DNA of 64,000 bases, from assembly GCF_014349155.1 (NCBI RefSeq), contig NZ_JACSIT010000149.1, positions 1 to 64,000 on the forward strand, given 5' to 3'. The notes below the pieces were generated by a model. The model saw only the letters and a list, made by a program, of their open reading frames with translations, was not told where the DNA came from and searched no databases. Shown in pieces: positions 15,747-24,115 of the stretch; within the stretch, counting starts at the first letter, position 1, and each line of letters begins with the position of its first letter. This stretch comes from Neolewinella lacunae. Lineage in GTDB: Bacteria; Bacteroidota; Bacteroidia; Chitinophagales; Saprospiraceae. The position numbers and the translations under genes were made by a program.

Positions 15747-17531
15747 ATGACCGTAACCGACAAAATCGCCGCCCTCCGCCGGGCCATGCTGGAGAGCCAG
15801 CTCGATGCCTACATCGTTCCTTCCACGGACCCTCACCAGAGTGAATACCCGGCCCCGCGCTGGGCCGCCCGGGAGTGGACCTCGGGCTTCACGGGCTCCT
15901 CCGGGACGCTGGTGGTCACGCTCCACGAAGCCCGATTGTGGACGGACAGCCGCTACTTCATCCAGGCCGAGACCGAACTGGCGGGCAGTGGCATCAGCAT
16001 CATGCCCGAGCGGGTGCCCAACGCCGTATCGATTGAAGACTGGCTGGGGTCGACCCTGTTGGCCGGACAAAACGTGGGGGCTGACGGCCGCGTCATCAGC
16101 GTAAACACCGCCCGGCGGATGCGCGACGCGCTGGCCAAGAAGGACCTGCACTTGCTTCTGGACGACGACCTTTTTCAGCGTATCTGGCTCGCCCGCCCCG
16201 CCGTACCCAGCCGACCAGTATTCGAGCACGCCGCCGCATTCAGCGGGGAAACCTGGCAAGTCCGCCTCACCAGGATGACGGAATGGGTCCGGGGGAAAGA
16301 CCTGGGCTACTACGTTGTTACTGCCCTGGATGAGATTGCATGGCTGCTGAACCTGCGGGGCAGCGACATTGACTTTAACCCCCTCTGCGTAGCCTATCTC
16401 GTGGTAGGCAGCGGCGGAGACCATGCGCTGTTCGCTGCCCCCCGCCCCGGCTTTACGGCCTGGACGGAAGCTCCCCCCGCCGGCCACCAGCTGGAAGTGT
16501 ACGATTACGACAAGATCAGCAGCTACCTGCGCCGCATCAATGCCCTGGATGCCGACGTCGGATTGGACGCCGCCACCTGTTCCGCCCGCCTCTACCTCCA
16601 CGCTGGCGAAGACCGCGCGGAAACGATTCCCAGCCCCATCCCCGGCTGGAAGGCCATCAAAAACGAGGTGGCCCTGGATCACCTGCGGCAAACCATGCGC
16701 CACGACGCCGTAGCCCTGCTGCGCCTTTTTCGTTGGCTCCCCGGGGCCGTGGCCGAGGGGGTCGATGAAGATGGCGTTGCCCGACACCTCACCAGCCTGC
16801 GTGCCGAACAGCCGCATTACGTAAGCGACAGCTTCAACGCCATCGTCGGCTACGGCGGCAACGGGGCCATCGTGCATTACCACGCCCCGGCCATCGGCTC
16901 GGCCACGCTGGAAGCTACGGGAATCCTCCTGCTCGATTCCGGGGGACAGTACCTGAGTGGCACCACCGACATCACCCGCACGGTAGCTCTGGGGCCAACC
17001 ACCGGGGAGATGCGCCGCGATTTTACCCTCGTTTTGCAGGGACACATTGATCTGGCCATGGCCCGCTTCCCCCGGGGCACTTCGGGGGCCCAGCTCGACA
17101 TCCTGGCGCGGCAACCCCTTTGGCAGGTACACCAGGACTACGGCCACGGCACCGGCCACGGCGTCGGCTTTTTCCTCAACGTCCACGAAGGTCCCGCCAG
17201 CATCAGCCAACAACCCAAGTCGCCCAACACCCAGTATCCCCTGGAACCGGGCATGGTATTGAGCAACGAGCCGGGCTTCTACCGTACGGGCGCTTACGGG
17301 CTGCGGGTGGAAAACCTGGTGGCGGTAGTCCCGGCTGCCGTGGAGGGCTGGCTCGAATTTGAGACGCTGACGCTGTTTCCCATCGACCAAAGCCTGATCG
17401 TGCGGGAAATGCTCACGGCCCAGCAGTTGGACTGGCTCAATGCCTACCATTCCCGCGTTTTGGCCGAAGTAGGGCCTCTGTTGGAAGGCGACGAACTGGC
17501 CTGGCTGGAGGTCGCTTGTAGGGCGCTGTAG
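15747..17531 (+). CDS. Xaa-Pro aminopeptidase (M24B, eukaryote-like AMPP)
   Basis: A 594-aa cytosolic peptidase removing N-terminal residues that precede proline. Two N-terminal creatinase-like domains (from DAYIVPSTDPHQSEYPAPRW and around residues 160-310) precede the pita-bread catalytic domain. The dinuclear metal ligands are visible as D397 and D408 (LLDSGGQYLSGTTDITRT), H471 (GTGHGVG), E508 (NEPGFY) and E522 (RVENL). The three-domain length of about 600 aa matches the XPNPEP1 type rather than the 440-aa E. coli PepP. The ATG at 15747 is preceded by TACCTTTC ending 4 nt upstream; longer in-frame starts overlap the previous gene and add no conserved sequence. Confidence 0.93.
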   Translation: MTVTDKIAALRRAMLESQLDAYIVPSTDPHQSEYPAPRWAAREWTSGFTGSSGTLVVTLHEARLWTDSRYFIQAETELAGSGISIMPERVPNAVSIEDWLGSTLLAGQNVGADGRVISVNTARRMRDALAKKDLHLLLDDDLFQRIWLARPAVPSRPVFEHAAAFSGETWQVRLTRMTEWVRGKDLGYYVVTALDEIAWLLNLRGSDIDFNPLCVAYLVVGSGGDHALFAAPRPGFTAWTEAPPAGHQLEVYDYDKISSYLRRINALDADVGLDAATCSARLYLHAGEDRAETIPSPIPGWKAIKNEVALDHLRQTMRHDAVALLRLFRWLPGAVAEGVDEDGVARHLTSLRAEQPHYVSDSFNAIVGYGGNGAIVHYHAPAIGSATLEATGILLLDSGGQYLSGTTDITRTVALGPTTGEMRRDFTLVLQGHIDLAMARFPRGTSGAQLDILARQPLWQVHQDYGHGTGHGVGFFLNVHEGPASISQQPKSPNTQYPLEPGMVLSNEPGFYRTGAYGLRVENLVAVVPAAVEGWLEFETLTLFPIDQSLIVREMLTAQQLDWLNAYHSRVLAEVGPLLEGDELAWLEVACRAL

Positions 17532-17584
17532 GGGAGATATTTAGGAAATCAATTCGTTATTTGGGTGCGGCTCCCTTTGCGCTG

Positions 17585-17664
17585 GGCTCGTACTTTCGAA
17601 CATGTTCGAATGTTCGGGGGGCTGTTGCGTTTGGCTCGTACTTTCGAACATATTCGAATGTTCG
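17585..17664. repeat. Two direct copies of a palindromic 32-bp site
   Basis: Copies at 17585-17616 and 17633-17664 begin GGCTCGTACTTTCGAACAT and differ at one position (G/A). Each contains a palindrome: TTCGAACATGTTCGAA (17595-17610) is perfect and the second copy has one mismatch. Spacing is 48 bp. They lie between the convergent ends of the aminopeptidase P and M20 peptidase genes, which argues against an ordinary operator. Confidence 0.85.
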
Positions 17665-17718
17665 CCGGAGGGGGGCACTCAACCCCTTACCAAGCAACCC
17701 CCTAAGATATACCGTCCA

Positions 17719-19314
17719 CTACCGACCGGGCAATTCCTCCGCCAGTACGCCGTAGAGCGTTTCAGCACCGCTGAAGTAATTTTTCAGCAGGATGTTTTCG
17801 TTGGGGCTATGCTGGTTATTGTCGGGGTTCACCAGGGGCAACACCACGGCAGGAGCGTCCAGTATCGTAACGAAAGGGGCGATGGGTACCGAGCCGCCCA
17901 TGGTGCGGATCAGGATGGGCTCGCGCTGGAAAGTCCGGTGGAGGGCACTGCGCAGCCACTGTACGGTGGGCCCGTTGAGGTCGGTCCGGAAGGCTCCGTA
18001 GCTGGTGGTGCCAGCAAAACTGGCCAGACGGGGATGGCGGGCGCGTTCTTCGTCGGTGGGTTCACGGCCTTCGGGAATGAGGTAATAGCCCTGGGCTTCG
18101 AGGTGTTTGCGGATGAGTTCCAGGAGCCGGTCGCCGTCGGATTCCTGGACGAGGCGGAGGTCGAGATTGGCTACCGCCGTGGCGGGGATGATGGTCCGGG
18201 CGGCGGCGCCTACCCAGCCGCTCTGGATGCCTTTGATGTTGAGGCTGGGGTATTGCAGGGCTTCCTGGAGATTTTCGCCCACGCCATCGGGCGTACGGAA
18301 ACCGATGCGGCGGTGGATTTCGTCGGCATCGTCGGGGACGCTGGCGAGTTGCCGCCGGGTGGCGTCGTCTAGCGTGATGCCATCGTAAAAGCCGGGGATG
18401 GTCACGCGGCCCGCTTCGTTTTTCATGGAGGCCAGGAGTTGCGCCAGGCGCAGGGCGGGGTTGGGGGCGTAGTTGCCGTAGTGGCCGCTGTGCTGGGAAA
18501 GCTTGGGGCCGTAAACCGTAAGGCGGGCCGAAGCAATGCCCCGCGCTCCACCGACGATGGTGGGGGCGTTGATGGCGTGTACCGGCCCGTCCAGAATGAT
18601 CAGGTGGTCTGCGGCGAGGTCCGCGCGGTGGGTTTCGACGGCCCCGGGCAGGTCGGGGCTGCCGGCCTCTTCCATGGGGTCGACGATGAATTTTACGTGA
18701 TAATTGGGCCGTTTGCCGCTGGCGATGAGGTGATCCCAGGCCACCAAAAAGAGCAGGATGGGGGCTTTGGCGTCGGAGCTGGAGCGGGCAAACAGGCGCA
18801 CGTCGGTTGTCTCCGGCGCAGTGGGGCGGGTGGCCACGCGGGTGTATTCGATGATGCCGTCGGCGCGGCTGTCCATTCGGCCGTACACCGGTTGAAAAGG
18901 CGGGGCGAGCACCCACTTGCTCACGTCCACGGCCTGCCCATCGACGTGGCCGTAAAAGAGTACCGTCTCGGCTTGGGGCGTAGCGGCCTGGTAGTGGAAG
19001 AGCAGGAGATCCAGTCCAGCGTTTTTCAGTCGCTTGCCGACGAAGCCGCGTTGGGCGAAGGCTTTTTCTACCCACTGCAGGTTGGGTTCGATTTGCCCTT
19101 CCACGCGGGCGTCGTTGGGCAGGGCCAGAAATTCTTCAAAAACATCGAGCGATTCCAGCGTGCGTTGGTAAAGCGTCTTACCACCGGCATCTCCGGGCGT
19201 ACTGCTGCGGGGCGTAGCTTGCTGGGCGCGGCCGCAGGTGCAAATGATCAGGACAAGGAGCAAGGGAAGGACGCCACGCCGGCCGGCCCGTACGATGGAA
19301 ATTATTGTTTTCAT
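17719..19314 (-). CDS. Exported M20-family zinc metallopeptidase
   Basis: A 531-aa peptidase of family M20/M25/M40 (dipeptidase or carboxypeptidase type). A signal peptide or lipoprotein signal occupies residues 1-30. Candidate dinuclear zinc ligands are the His in FYGHVDGQ, the Asp in RSSSDAKA, the adjacent Glu pair in DPMEEAGS (general base and ligand), the Asp in LIILDGP and the C-terminal His in NNQHSPNEN. The dimerisation lid domain lies around residues 245-385. The ATG at 19312-19314 follows a TACCTTAG box with a 4-nt gap. A dispersed-repeat copy (19224-19241) is translated at the signal cleavage region as TCGRAQ. Confidence 0.9.
   Translation of the reverse strand: MKTIISIVRAGRRGVLPLLLVLIICTCGRAQQATPRSSTPGDAGGKTLYQRTLESLDVFEEFLALPNDARVEGQIEPNLQWVEKAFAQRGFVGKRLKNAGLDLLLFHYQAATPQAETVLFYGHVDGQAVDVSKWVLAPPFQPVYGRMDSRADGIIEYTRVATRPTAPETTDVRLFARSSSDAKAPILLFLVAWDHLIASGKRPNYHVKFIVDPMEEAGSPDLPGAVETHRADLAADHLIILDGPVHAINAPTIVGGARGIASARLTVYGPKLSQHSGHYGNYAPNPALRLAQLLASMKNEAGRVTIPGFYDGITLDDATRRQLASVPDDADEIHRRIGFRTPDGVGENLQEALQYPSLNIKGIQSGWVGAAARTIIPATAVANLDLRLVQESDGDRLLELIRKHLEAQGYYLIPEGREPTDEERARHPRLASFAGTTSYGAFRTDLNGPTVQWLRSALHRTFQREPILIRTMGGSVPIAPFVTILDAPAVVLPLVNPDNNQHSPNENILLKNYFSGAETLYGVLAEELPGR
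19224..19241 (+). repeat. Dispersed repeat copy inside the M20 peptidase signal region
   Basis: Exact core GGGCGCGGCCGCAGGTGC with a tail GGAGCAAGGGAAGG ending near 19270. It is read antisense to the ileS frame, giving Cys-Thr-Cys-Gly-Arg-Ala at the end of the signal peptide. Confidence 0.85.
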
Positions 19315-19326
19315 TGGGCTAAGGTA

Positions 19327-19537
19327 AGGGGAAGTGCGCGTTGTACAATCATCTTTCCAGCATTCGCAATTTCACCTCATTGCGAAGAAGAATTTTACGA
19401 GGAGCCTTGAATTTGACCCAAGGTGATTCCAGTAGGCAGAATAGCAGTAGAGCAAAACTCTCTGTTGTAATCGCTTCTCTATTCGAAGGTGTAAATCAAT
19501 GACGGGAAATTTATTTTTAAAAATATCTCTCCACCTA
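19327..19537. other. Intergenic, no feature seen
   Basis: AT-rich spacer between the divergently transcribed M20 peptidase and the metzincin locus. I see no ORF, hairpin or repeat copy in it. The base composition changes here from GC-rich to AT-rich. Confidence 0.5.
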
Positions 19538-19568
19538 TTGCTTTAATGACCAGAGTGTCCTACTTTTG
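19538..19568 (+). promoter_or_regulatory. Promoter of the metzincin protease locus
   Basis: TTG at 19538-19540 and TACTTTTG at 19561-19568 are separated by 20 nt. Transcription would start near 19573, about 80 nt before the GTG at 19654. Confidence 0.6.
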
Positions 19569-19653
19569 TAGAGTATTCATATTGATAACCCCTTTTAACC
19601 AGCCAAGTGATGGAGGCTATTTTGCCTTTGGTGTGGGCCACAAAACCCTTCTT

Positions 19654-20018
19654 GTGAGATTTTCTACCCCCCCCCCTTTAGCAGTGCGATTATTTTAATC
19701 ACTTGCTTGTCTTTTTTGCCAAGCATCTCCTTTGCTCAAGGGGTCGCCAATGCCTTACAAATTAGTCCAAATGCATCGTTTTCTAATATCTCCTCCAGCG
19801 CTAGATCAAAGCTGGACAGGATGAGAGCAAATGATGCATTCCATGAAATATCTCCAATTTTCCTTGCTGATATTGCTACGTTTAATGAAGGTGCTGATGT
19901 TCCAATACAACTTCCAAGGGTGAAAAGTCCCGTGTTTATCAGGCCTATCCACGTCGAACTAAAAACGAATGGAGATTATGACTGGTACGGTGAGATGGAA
20001 AGGAATCCAGGCGTCTAG
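19654..20018 (+). pseudogene. Signal peptide and N-terminal part of a broken metzincin protease
   Basis: The readable frame from 19707 encodes the end of a signal peptide (LSFLPSISFAQ) and about 90 residues of propeptide, then meets TAG at 20016-20018, which is immediately followed by an in-frame ATG. Upstream, the signal-peptide frame has no standard start, because a run of ten C residues (19667-19676) separates it from a GTG at 19654. One extra C would join that GTG to a normal signal peptide. The gene thus carries two apparent lesions, or one lesion and one phase-variable tract. Confidence 0.65.
19667..19676 (+). repeat. C(10) homopolymer tract at the protease start
   Basis: Ten consecutive C residues lie between a GTG at 19654 and the signal-peptide frame. 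Eleven would put the GTG in frame. Such tracts are prone to slippage in vivo and to sequencing error. Confidence 0.9.
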
Positions 20019-21551
20019 ATGTCTCTAAAGAAAAGAAACGACGAAATTTTCGGTAGCTTGACCTACCAAGGTAGGCACTTCAGGATCAGAAACCTTGAGC
20101 GAGGTTTCCCTGTACTGATCGAGTTGGAGAAAGTAAATGAGTCTTTTGCTTACTGTTCCTCAAAGGTAGAAGAATTGGCTATCAAGCCACCAAACCAGCA
20201 CAACGCTAAGATCGATTGTGCCCCACTCAGACTTATTCGAATACTAACGCTATACACTTCTGCTGCTAGCGCAACTGGCCTGAACCCCGTTACGGAAGCC
20301 GCAGACATGATCGGTAATTCAAACATCGCCTTAATAAATAGTGGATTGAATGATGTTCGCTTTGAAAACGCAGGAGTTCAACTCTTTAATGGCTTTGTTG
20401 AGACAAATACCAATAATCCAGGACTTGACATTCGAGATGATTTAGTTGCGCTGACAGTTGCGCTGAATGACCCTGCAACAGCGGTGAGTCAGTTTAGAGA
20501 AAACTTTAACGCCGATCTAGTTGTCTTGTTTGTTGATGGCAACTATAATGGTCTAACTTTTACGATTTTAGGTAGGGCGGGGCTTGCCCCGCTCGTTGAA
20601 TCAAATGCCTACGCTATTGTGGAAATAGATGGAGGGTCCAATACAACATACACCCACGAAGTAGGGCATAACCTAGGATGTCTACATGATGATGACATGG
20701 ATACTACGGATCCATTGATTGGTGATTTTGCAAACGCGCAACTCTTTTCCGTCGGAAATGATGATTTCAAGACAGTTGTAGCAAATGGGGGGGCTGTAGG
20801 GCAAACCATACTTAATTTTAGTAACCCTGGTATTAATTTTGCTGGTGTGGCAACCGGGACAGCCAACGAGCGCGACAATGCACGTCAAATCGATGAAAAC
20901 TCGGCGTGCCCAGTTTCCTGTTATCGCCTGGGAGGAGCCCCAATGAATGTTTACATCAGTGGATTGAATATGGTCAATGCAAACCAATCATCGAATTGGT
21001 GTGCTAATGTATCTAATTGTGGAAGTATAACTAATTACAACTGGGCCTACAGTACAAATGGGTTTAGCTACACCCCTTTCTTTGGCGGCTCCTGTGCATC
21101 TTTTACGGCACCTTCCGGAGCAAGCCAGTTCTTCTTACGAGTTGTGGTTTCTTGTGCAGATGGAAGCCAAGCTGAAGATGTTCACCGAGTAACGATACAG
21201 GCTGGCGGCGGCGGTGGCGGACCGATTCCAAGGGCAGTCGGTCCAAACGAGGTAATGGCAAATGAAGATTTCCTTCCCCAAGATGATGTCTTTTCCCTAA
21301 GGCTGTTCCCAAATCCAATAATTGAAAACCAACTAAGCCTGAGTATGCAGGTGGGTCAAGATTACCAAGATGCTGTTCTTTCTTTGAGAAGCCTCTCTGG
21401 AGGGTTGGCTCATTCCATCCCGTTACAAAGTCTCAAGCAGGGAGCCAACAATATCAGCGTAAATTTACCAGATTTATTGCCAGGGGTTTATGCCGTGACT
21501 GTTTCTACTGCTTCAGGACAACAAGCCACTGTCAAAGCCATAATTAAATAA
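20019..21551 (+). CDS. T9SS-secreted metzincin (M12B/reprolysin-like) metalloprotease, main part
   Basis: A 510-aa open frame containing the rest of the propeptide, the catalytic domain and the export domain. The zinc site HEVGHNLGCLHD is complete (H213, E214, H217, H223), and the Asp after the third His points to the adamalysin/reprolysin branch. A Met-turn is not obvious. Residues about 430-510 (from VFSLRLFPNPI to the final KAIIK) are a type A T9SS sorting domain. The protein cannot be secreted as annotated, because its signal peptide lies beyond the TAG at 20016. Base composition is clearly more AT-rich than neighbouring genes, suggesting acquisition. Its last ten codons are duplicated at 22310-22342. 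Confidence 0.75.
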   Translation: MSLKKRNDEIFGSLTYQGRHFRIRNLERGFPVLIELEKVNESFAYCSSKVEELAIKPPNQHNAKIDCAPLRLIRILTLYTSAASATGLNPVTEAADMIGNSNIALINSGLNDVRFENAGVQLFNGFVETNTNNPGLDIRDDLVALTVALNDPATAVSQFRENFNADLVVLFVDGNYNGLTFTILGRAGLAPLVESNAYAIVEIDGGSNTTYTHEVGHNLGCLHDDDMDTTDPLIGDFANAQLFSVGNDDFKTVVANGGAVGQTILNFSNPGINFAGVATGTANERDNARQIDENSACPVSCYRLGGAPMNVYISGLNMVNANQSSNWCANVSNCGSITNYNWAYSTNGFSYTPFFGGSCASFTAPSGASQFFLRVVVSCADGSQAEDVHRVTIQAGGGGGGPIPRAVGPNEVMANEDFLPQDDVFSLRLFPNPIIENQLSLSMQVGQDYQDAVLSLRSLSGGLAHSIPLQSLKQGANNISVNLPDLLPGVYAVTVSTASGQQATVKAIIK

Positions 21552-21558
21552 TATCACC

Positions 21559-22131
21559 GTGCCCCCCTTCACCAAAATCATCATATTCAGCCTATTCATA
21601 TTTTTGAACTGGGGATGTGAAAAAGCAGAGCCATTTACCCGTAATGATGCGGTGCACCGAGGGGAAGCATTAGCCTCATCGGGAGAAATGCTTGAGTTCG
21701 TCCCAATGCAGTTTCTAGCAACGCCATCCCTACGCACGGGATTCCACCGAATATCTGGTATTTCGGTTCCGTTGAACCTCCCAAATAAGCCTGAGCTTAT
21801 TGTCGATATGAATATATTAGACTTGTCCATTGGCTGTAAGGAACTGAATCACGCGCCAGCATTTCCCACCAGCCCAATTACCTATCCACACGCCAGGGTG
21901 GACCAGAGCATTGATGATCAATCGCTTACTCCTTACGTACTCCGAGAAGATCGTGAAAGCTGGGTGTGCATTGATACCATAACCGAGGGTGGTAGGCAGC
22001 TGGAGGGCACGTTTGAGTTGCACCTGTACCGGGAAGAAGCAACTTTCCCCGGGTTTGAATCGGGATGGCCTCGTGAGTTGTCCCTATTGGAAGGGAGGTT
22101 CACGGCCTATGGCGTAATTGGTGGGCAGTGA
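21559..22131 (+). CDS. Lipoprotein of unknown function, copy A
   Basis: A 190-aa protein starting at GTG 21559, eight bases after the protease stop. Residues 1-19 are a lipoprotein signal ending NWGC, so the mature protein should be anchored by Cys20. The remainder has two probable disulfide or metal cysteines and no family I recognise. It shares an AT-rich composition and tight spacing with the protease gene, so it may have served as its inhibitor or accessory protein (inference only). It is nearly identical to copy B outside a short divergent patch at about residues 58-101. Confidence 0.65.
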   Translation: MPPFTKIIIFSLFIFLNWGCEKAEPFTRNDAVHRGEALASSGEMLEFVPMQFLATPSLRTGFHRISGISVPLNLPNKPELIVDMNILDLSIGCKELNHAPAFPTSPITYPHARVDQSIDDQSLTPYVLREDRESWVCIDTITEGGRQLEGTFELHLYREEATFPGFESGWPRELSLLEGRFTAYGVIGGQ

Positions 22132-22213
22132 TCACGGGGAGTAATTGCTGAACAGGCATTTTCACCCCTAGCAACTGCTCCTCTCAAGGGATTAAGCGAT
22201 GCTACGCTATAAC

Positions 22214-22265
22214 GGAAAACACAAGGTTTCTACTGGCGAAAGCCAACTCCGCAGTGGGGTTTTCC
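22214..22265 (+). terminator. Possible terminator between the lipoprotein copies
   Basis: GGAAAAC (22214-22220) and GTTTTCC (22259-22265) can pair around a 38-nt interior that itself has partial pairing. It is placed after copy A; no strong T tract follows. Confidence 0.3.
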
Positions 22266-22344
22266 ATTTATTGAGATGATGAGAACCCTTCTAACTCTTC
22301 TGGGCAACAAGCCACTGTCAAAGCCATAATTAAATAATACCACC

Positions 22345-22917
22345 GTGCCCCCCTTCACCAAAATCATCATATTCAGCCTATTCATCTTTTTGAACTGGGG
22401 ATGTGAAAAAACAGAGCCATTTACCCGTAATGATGCGGTGCACCGAGGGGAAGCATTAGCCTCTTCGGGAGAAATGCTTGAGTTCGTCCCAATGCAGTTT
22501 CTAGCAACGCCATCCTTACGTACGGGATTTCACCGGATATATGGTATTTCAATTCCGTCAAACCTCCCAAATAAACCTGATTTATTACTTCAGATGAATA
22601 TCTTAAATTTATCAATCGGCTGCAAGCAATTGAACCATTCTCCGGCATTTCCCACCAGCCCAATTACCTATCCACACGCCAGGGTGGGCCAGAGCATTGA
22701 TGATCAATCGCTTACTCCTTACGTACTCCGAGAAGATCGTGAAAGCTGGGTGTGCATTGATACCATAACCGAGGGTGGTAGGCAGCTGGAGGGCACGTTT
22801 GAGTTGCACCTGTACCGGGAAGAAGCAACTTTTCCCGGGTTTGAATCGGGATGGCCTCGTGAGTTGTCACTCTTGGAAGGGAGGTTCACGGCCTATGGCA
22901 TAGTTGGCGGGCAGTGA
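22345..22917 (+). CDS. Lipoprotein of unknown function, copy B
   Basis: A 190-aa paralogue of copy A with the same GTG start context and NWGC lipobox. Residues about 1-57 and 105-190 are almost identical to copy A, while the central patch differs (for example NKPDLLLQMNILNLSIGCKQ against NKPELIVDMNILDLSIGCKE). The 33 bases before it are a duplicated protease tail, showing it arose by tandem duplication of the protease 3' end plus lipoprotein. Both copies are intact. Confidence 0.65.
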   Translation: MPPFTKIIIFSLFIFLNWGCEKTEPFTRNDAVHRGEALASSGEMLEFVPMQFLATPSLRTGFHRIYGISIPSNLPNKPDLLLQMNILNLSIGCKQLNHSPAFPTSPITYPHARVGQSIDDQSLTPYVLREDRESWVCIDTITEGGRQLEGTFELHLYREEATFPGFESGWPRELSLLEGRFTAYGIVGGQ

Positions 22918-22937
22918 TTTCAGGGAGTAGGTACGCT

Positions 22938-23582
22938 TTAAACAATCAAATTATCACCCCGCAGCAACTCCCGCATCTCCAGGTCCATTACCCCGGCGCG
23001 CTGCCGGAATTTATCGGGGTCGCTGCGGTAGGGTTCCTGGAGGACGAAAAAACGGTTTTGCATGGTGCCCGTTCCGTTCATCCGGCTCAGTTTCTGCACG
23101 ATGCCTTCCTGCTCAAAATACTTCATCTCCCGTTTGATGATTTCCAGCGGCAGGCCAGTGGCCATGATCAGTTCCTGGGCACTCACGCGGTTGTCGTGGG
23201 CAGAGAAAATCTGCAATAAATCCTCGACGGTGAGGAAGGGATCGGGAGAAAGCACGAGCTGGGGGCCTTCCCGAAGCTCCTCCCGAAACCCAAAGAAGTA
23301 ACGGCCCTTACTGTTTTGACTCCGGTTCAGAATCCCGTACATGAACAGCGCGTTGAGGCGGTTACGGGCCTGGTTGAGGGTAATGCCGGTTTTTTCACTT
23401 AATAGGTGGGGGGAGACCAGTTGGTCGGGTTCCCGGTGGATCAGGCGGAGTAGGTCGCGGTCGCTGATGTCCCGCTGCGTAGTGGAATTTTGCTTTTTCT
23501 GGAAATTGATGAGCAGGGGGATCATGGCCAGCAACAGACTGGTCACGGTAATCGCGATGGCGAGAATTACGGCATCATCCAT
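22938..23582 (-). CDS. Membrane-anchored winged-helix protein
   Basis: A 214-aa protein with one N-terminal membrane helix (residues 5-27) and two winged-helix-like domains: about 40-100 (DLLRLIHREPDQLVSPHLLSEKTGI...) and about 122-170 (VEDLLQIFSAHDNRVSAQELIMATG...). Such HTH layouts often bind DNA or other proteins, but here the membrane anchor makes a signalling or tethering role equally possible. It is transcribed in the same direction as the parA genes, 45 bp beyond the RHH gene, so it may be co-transcribed with them. Confidence 0.65.
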   Translation of the reverse strand: MDDAVILAIAITVTSLLLAMIPLLINFQKKQNSTTQRDISDRDLLRLIHREPDQLVSPHLLSEKTGITLNQARNRLNALFMYGILNRSQNSKGRYFFGFREELREGPQLVLSPDPFLTVEDLLQIFSAHDNRVSAQELIMATGLPLEIIKREMKYFEQEGIVQKLSRMNGTGTMQNRFFVLQEPYRSDPDKFRQRAGVMDLEMRELLRGDNLIV

Positions 23583-23627
23583 AGTCGAACGCTTCTGCAG
23601 TGATCGGGCACAACGTGCGTAAAGTCC

Positions 23628-24104
23628 TTATTCTTTTTCCAGGTACCGCGCCACCATTTCCTGAACAACGTCTTTGAGGAAAAGACCCCGCATTTTGGCG
23701 TGTTCTTTTAACTCATCCAGATGCTCTTTGTTGAAGATCAGGGTGACCCTTTTGGTGTTATCCTGGTGGCTTTCCTCACGGCTCCGCTCGTCTTCGGGAT
23801 TGACCGTGGAGCGAATCAGCAGGTCGAGGCCAGTCGTCCGGCGGCGGGCGGGGATGCGGCCGGGTGTGGTACCGAAGGCTTTGCCAGCCTTGGGTTCGCG
23901 GTCAAAACCATCGCTGAGGAAGGCGTCGAGGTCTTTAGTAAACCGTTTGCTGGAGAGTTTCTTGCGGGCCTGGTCGGAGTTGGCGGCTACGTCCACGTCC
24001 ACCTGTTCTTCTTCGGGAAGGGCGTTACCCGGCCGTGCGGAGGCCTGTTGCTGAGGTTCCTCGAACAGTCCGAAAAGATCGTCAGTGAAGCGCTTTTTTG
24101 CCAT
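23628..24104 (-). CDS. Ribbon-helix-helix partner of ParA
   Basis: A 158-aa protein. The first about 110 residues are polar and probably disordered, with a repeated KRFTDDLF / KRFTKDLDAF motif at residues 4-12 and 53-62. The C-terminus (TKRVTLIFNKEHLDELKEHAKMRG then LFLKDVVQEMVARYL) has the beta strand plus two helices of a ribbon-helix-helix DNA-binding domain. Lying 11 bp after parA, it is most simply the centromere-binding (ParB/ParG-like) partner. The duplicated KRFT motif could be a ParA-contacting segment, by analogy with flexible ParG tails (inference). Confidence 0.7.
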   Translation of the reverse strand: MAKKRFTDDLFGLFEEPQQQASARPGNALPEEEQVDVDVAANSDQARKKLSSKRFTKDLDAFLSDGFDREPKAGKAFGTTPGRIPARRRTTGLDLLIRSTVNPEDERSREESHQDNTKRVTLIFNKEHLDELKEHAKMRGLFLKDVVQEMVARYLEKE

Positions 24105-24115
24105 GGTGCTGCGGG

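Larger units (their letters stand above)
21524..22309 (+). repeat. 786-bp tandem duplication, first unit
   Basis: Positions 21524-22131 recur at 22310-22917 with an offset of exactly 786 bp. The duplicated part starts in the last codons of the protease gene and covers the whole lipoprotein gene; the second unit ends near 22930. Confidence 0.9.

Noticed and set aside
17595-17664. tRNA-like GTTCGAA sequences
   Set aside because: They belong to the palindromic repeats; no cloverleaf can be drawn around them. No tRNA was found elsewhere.
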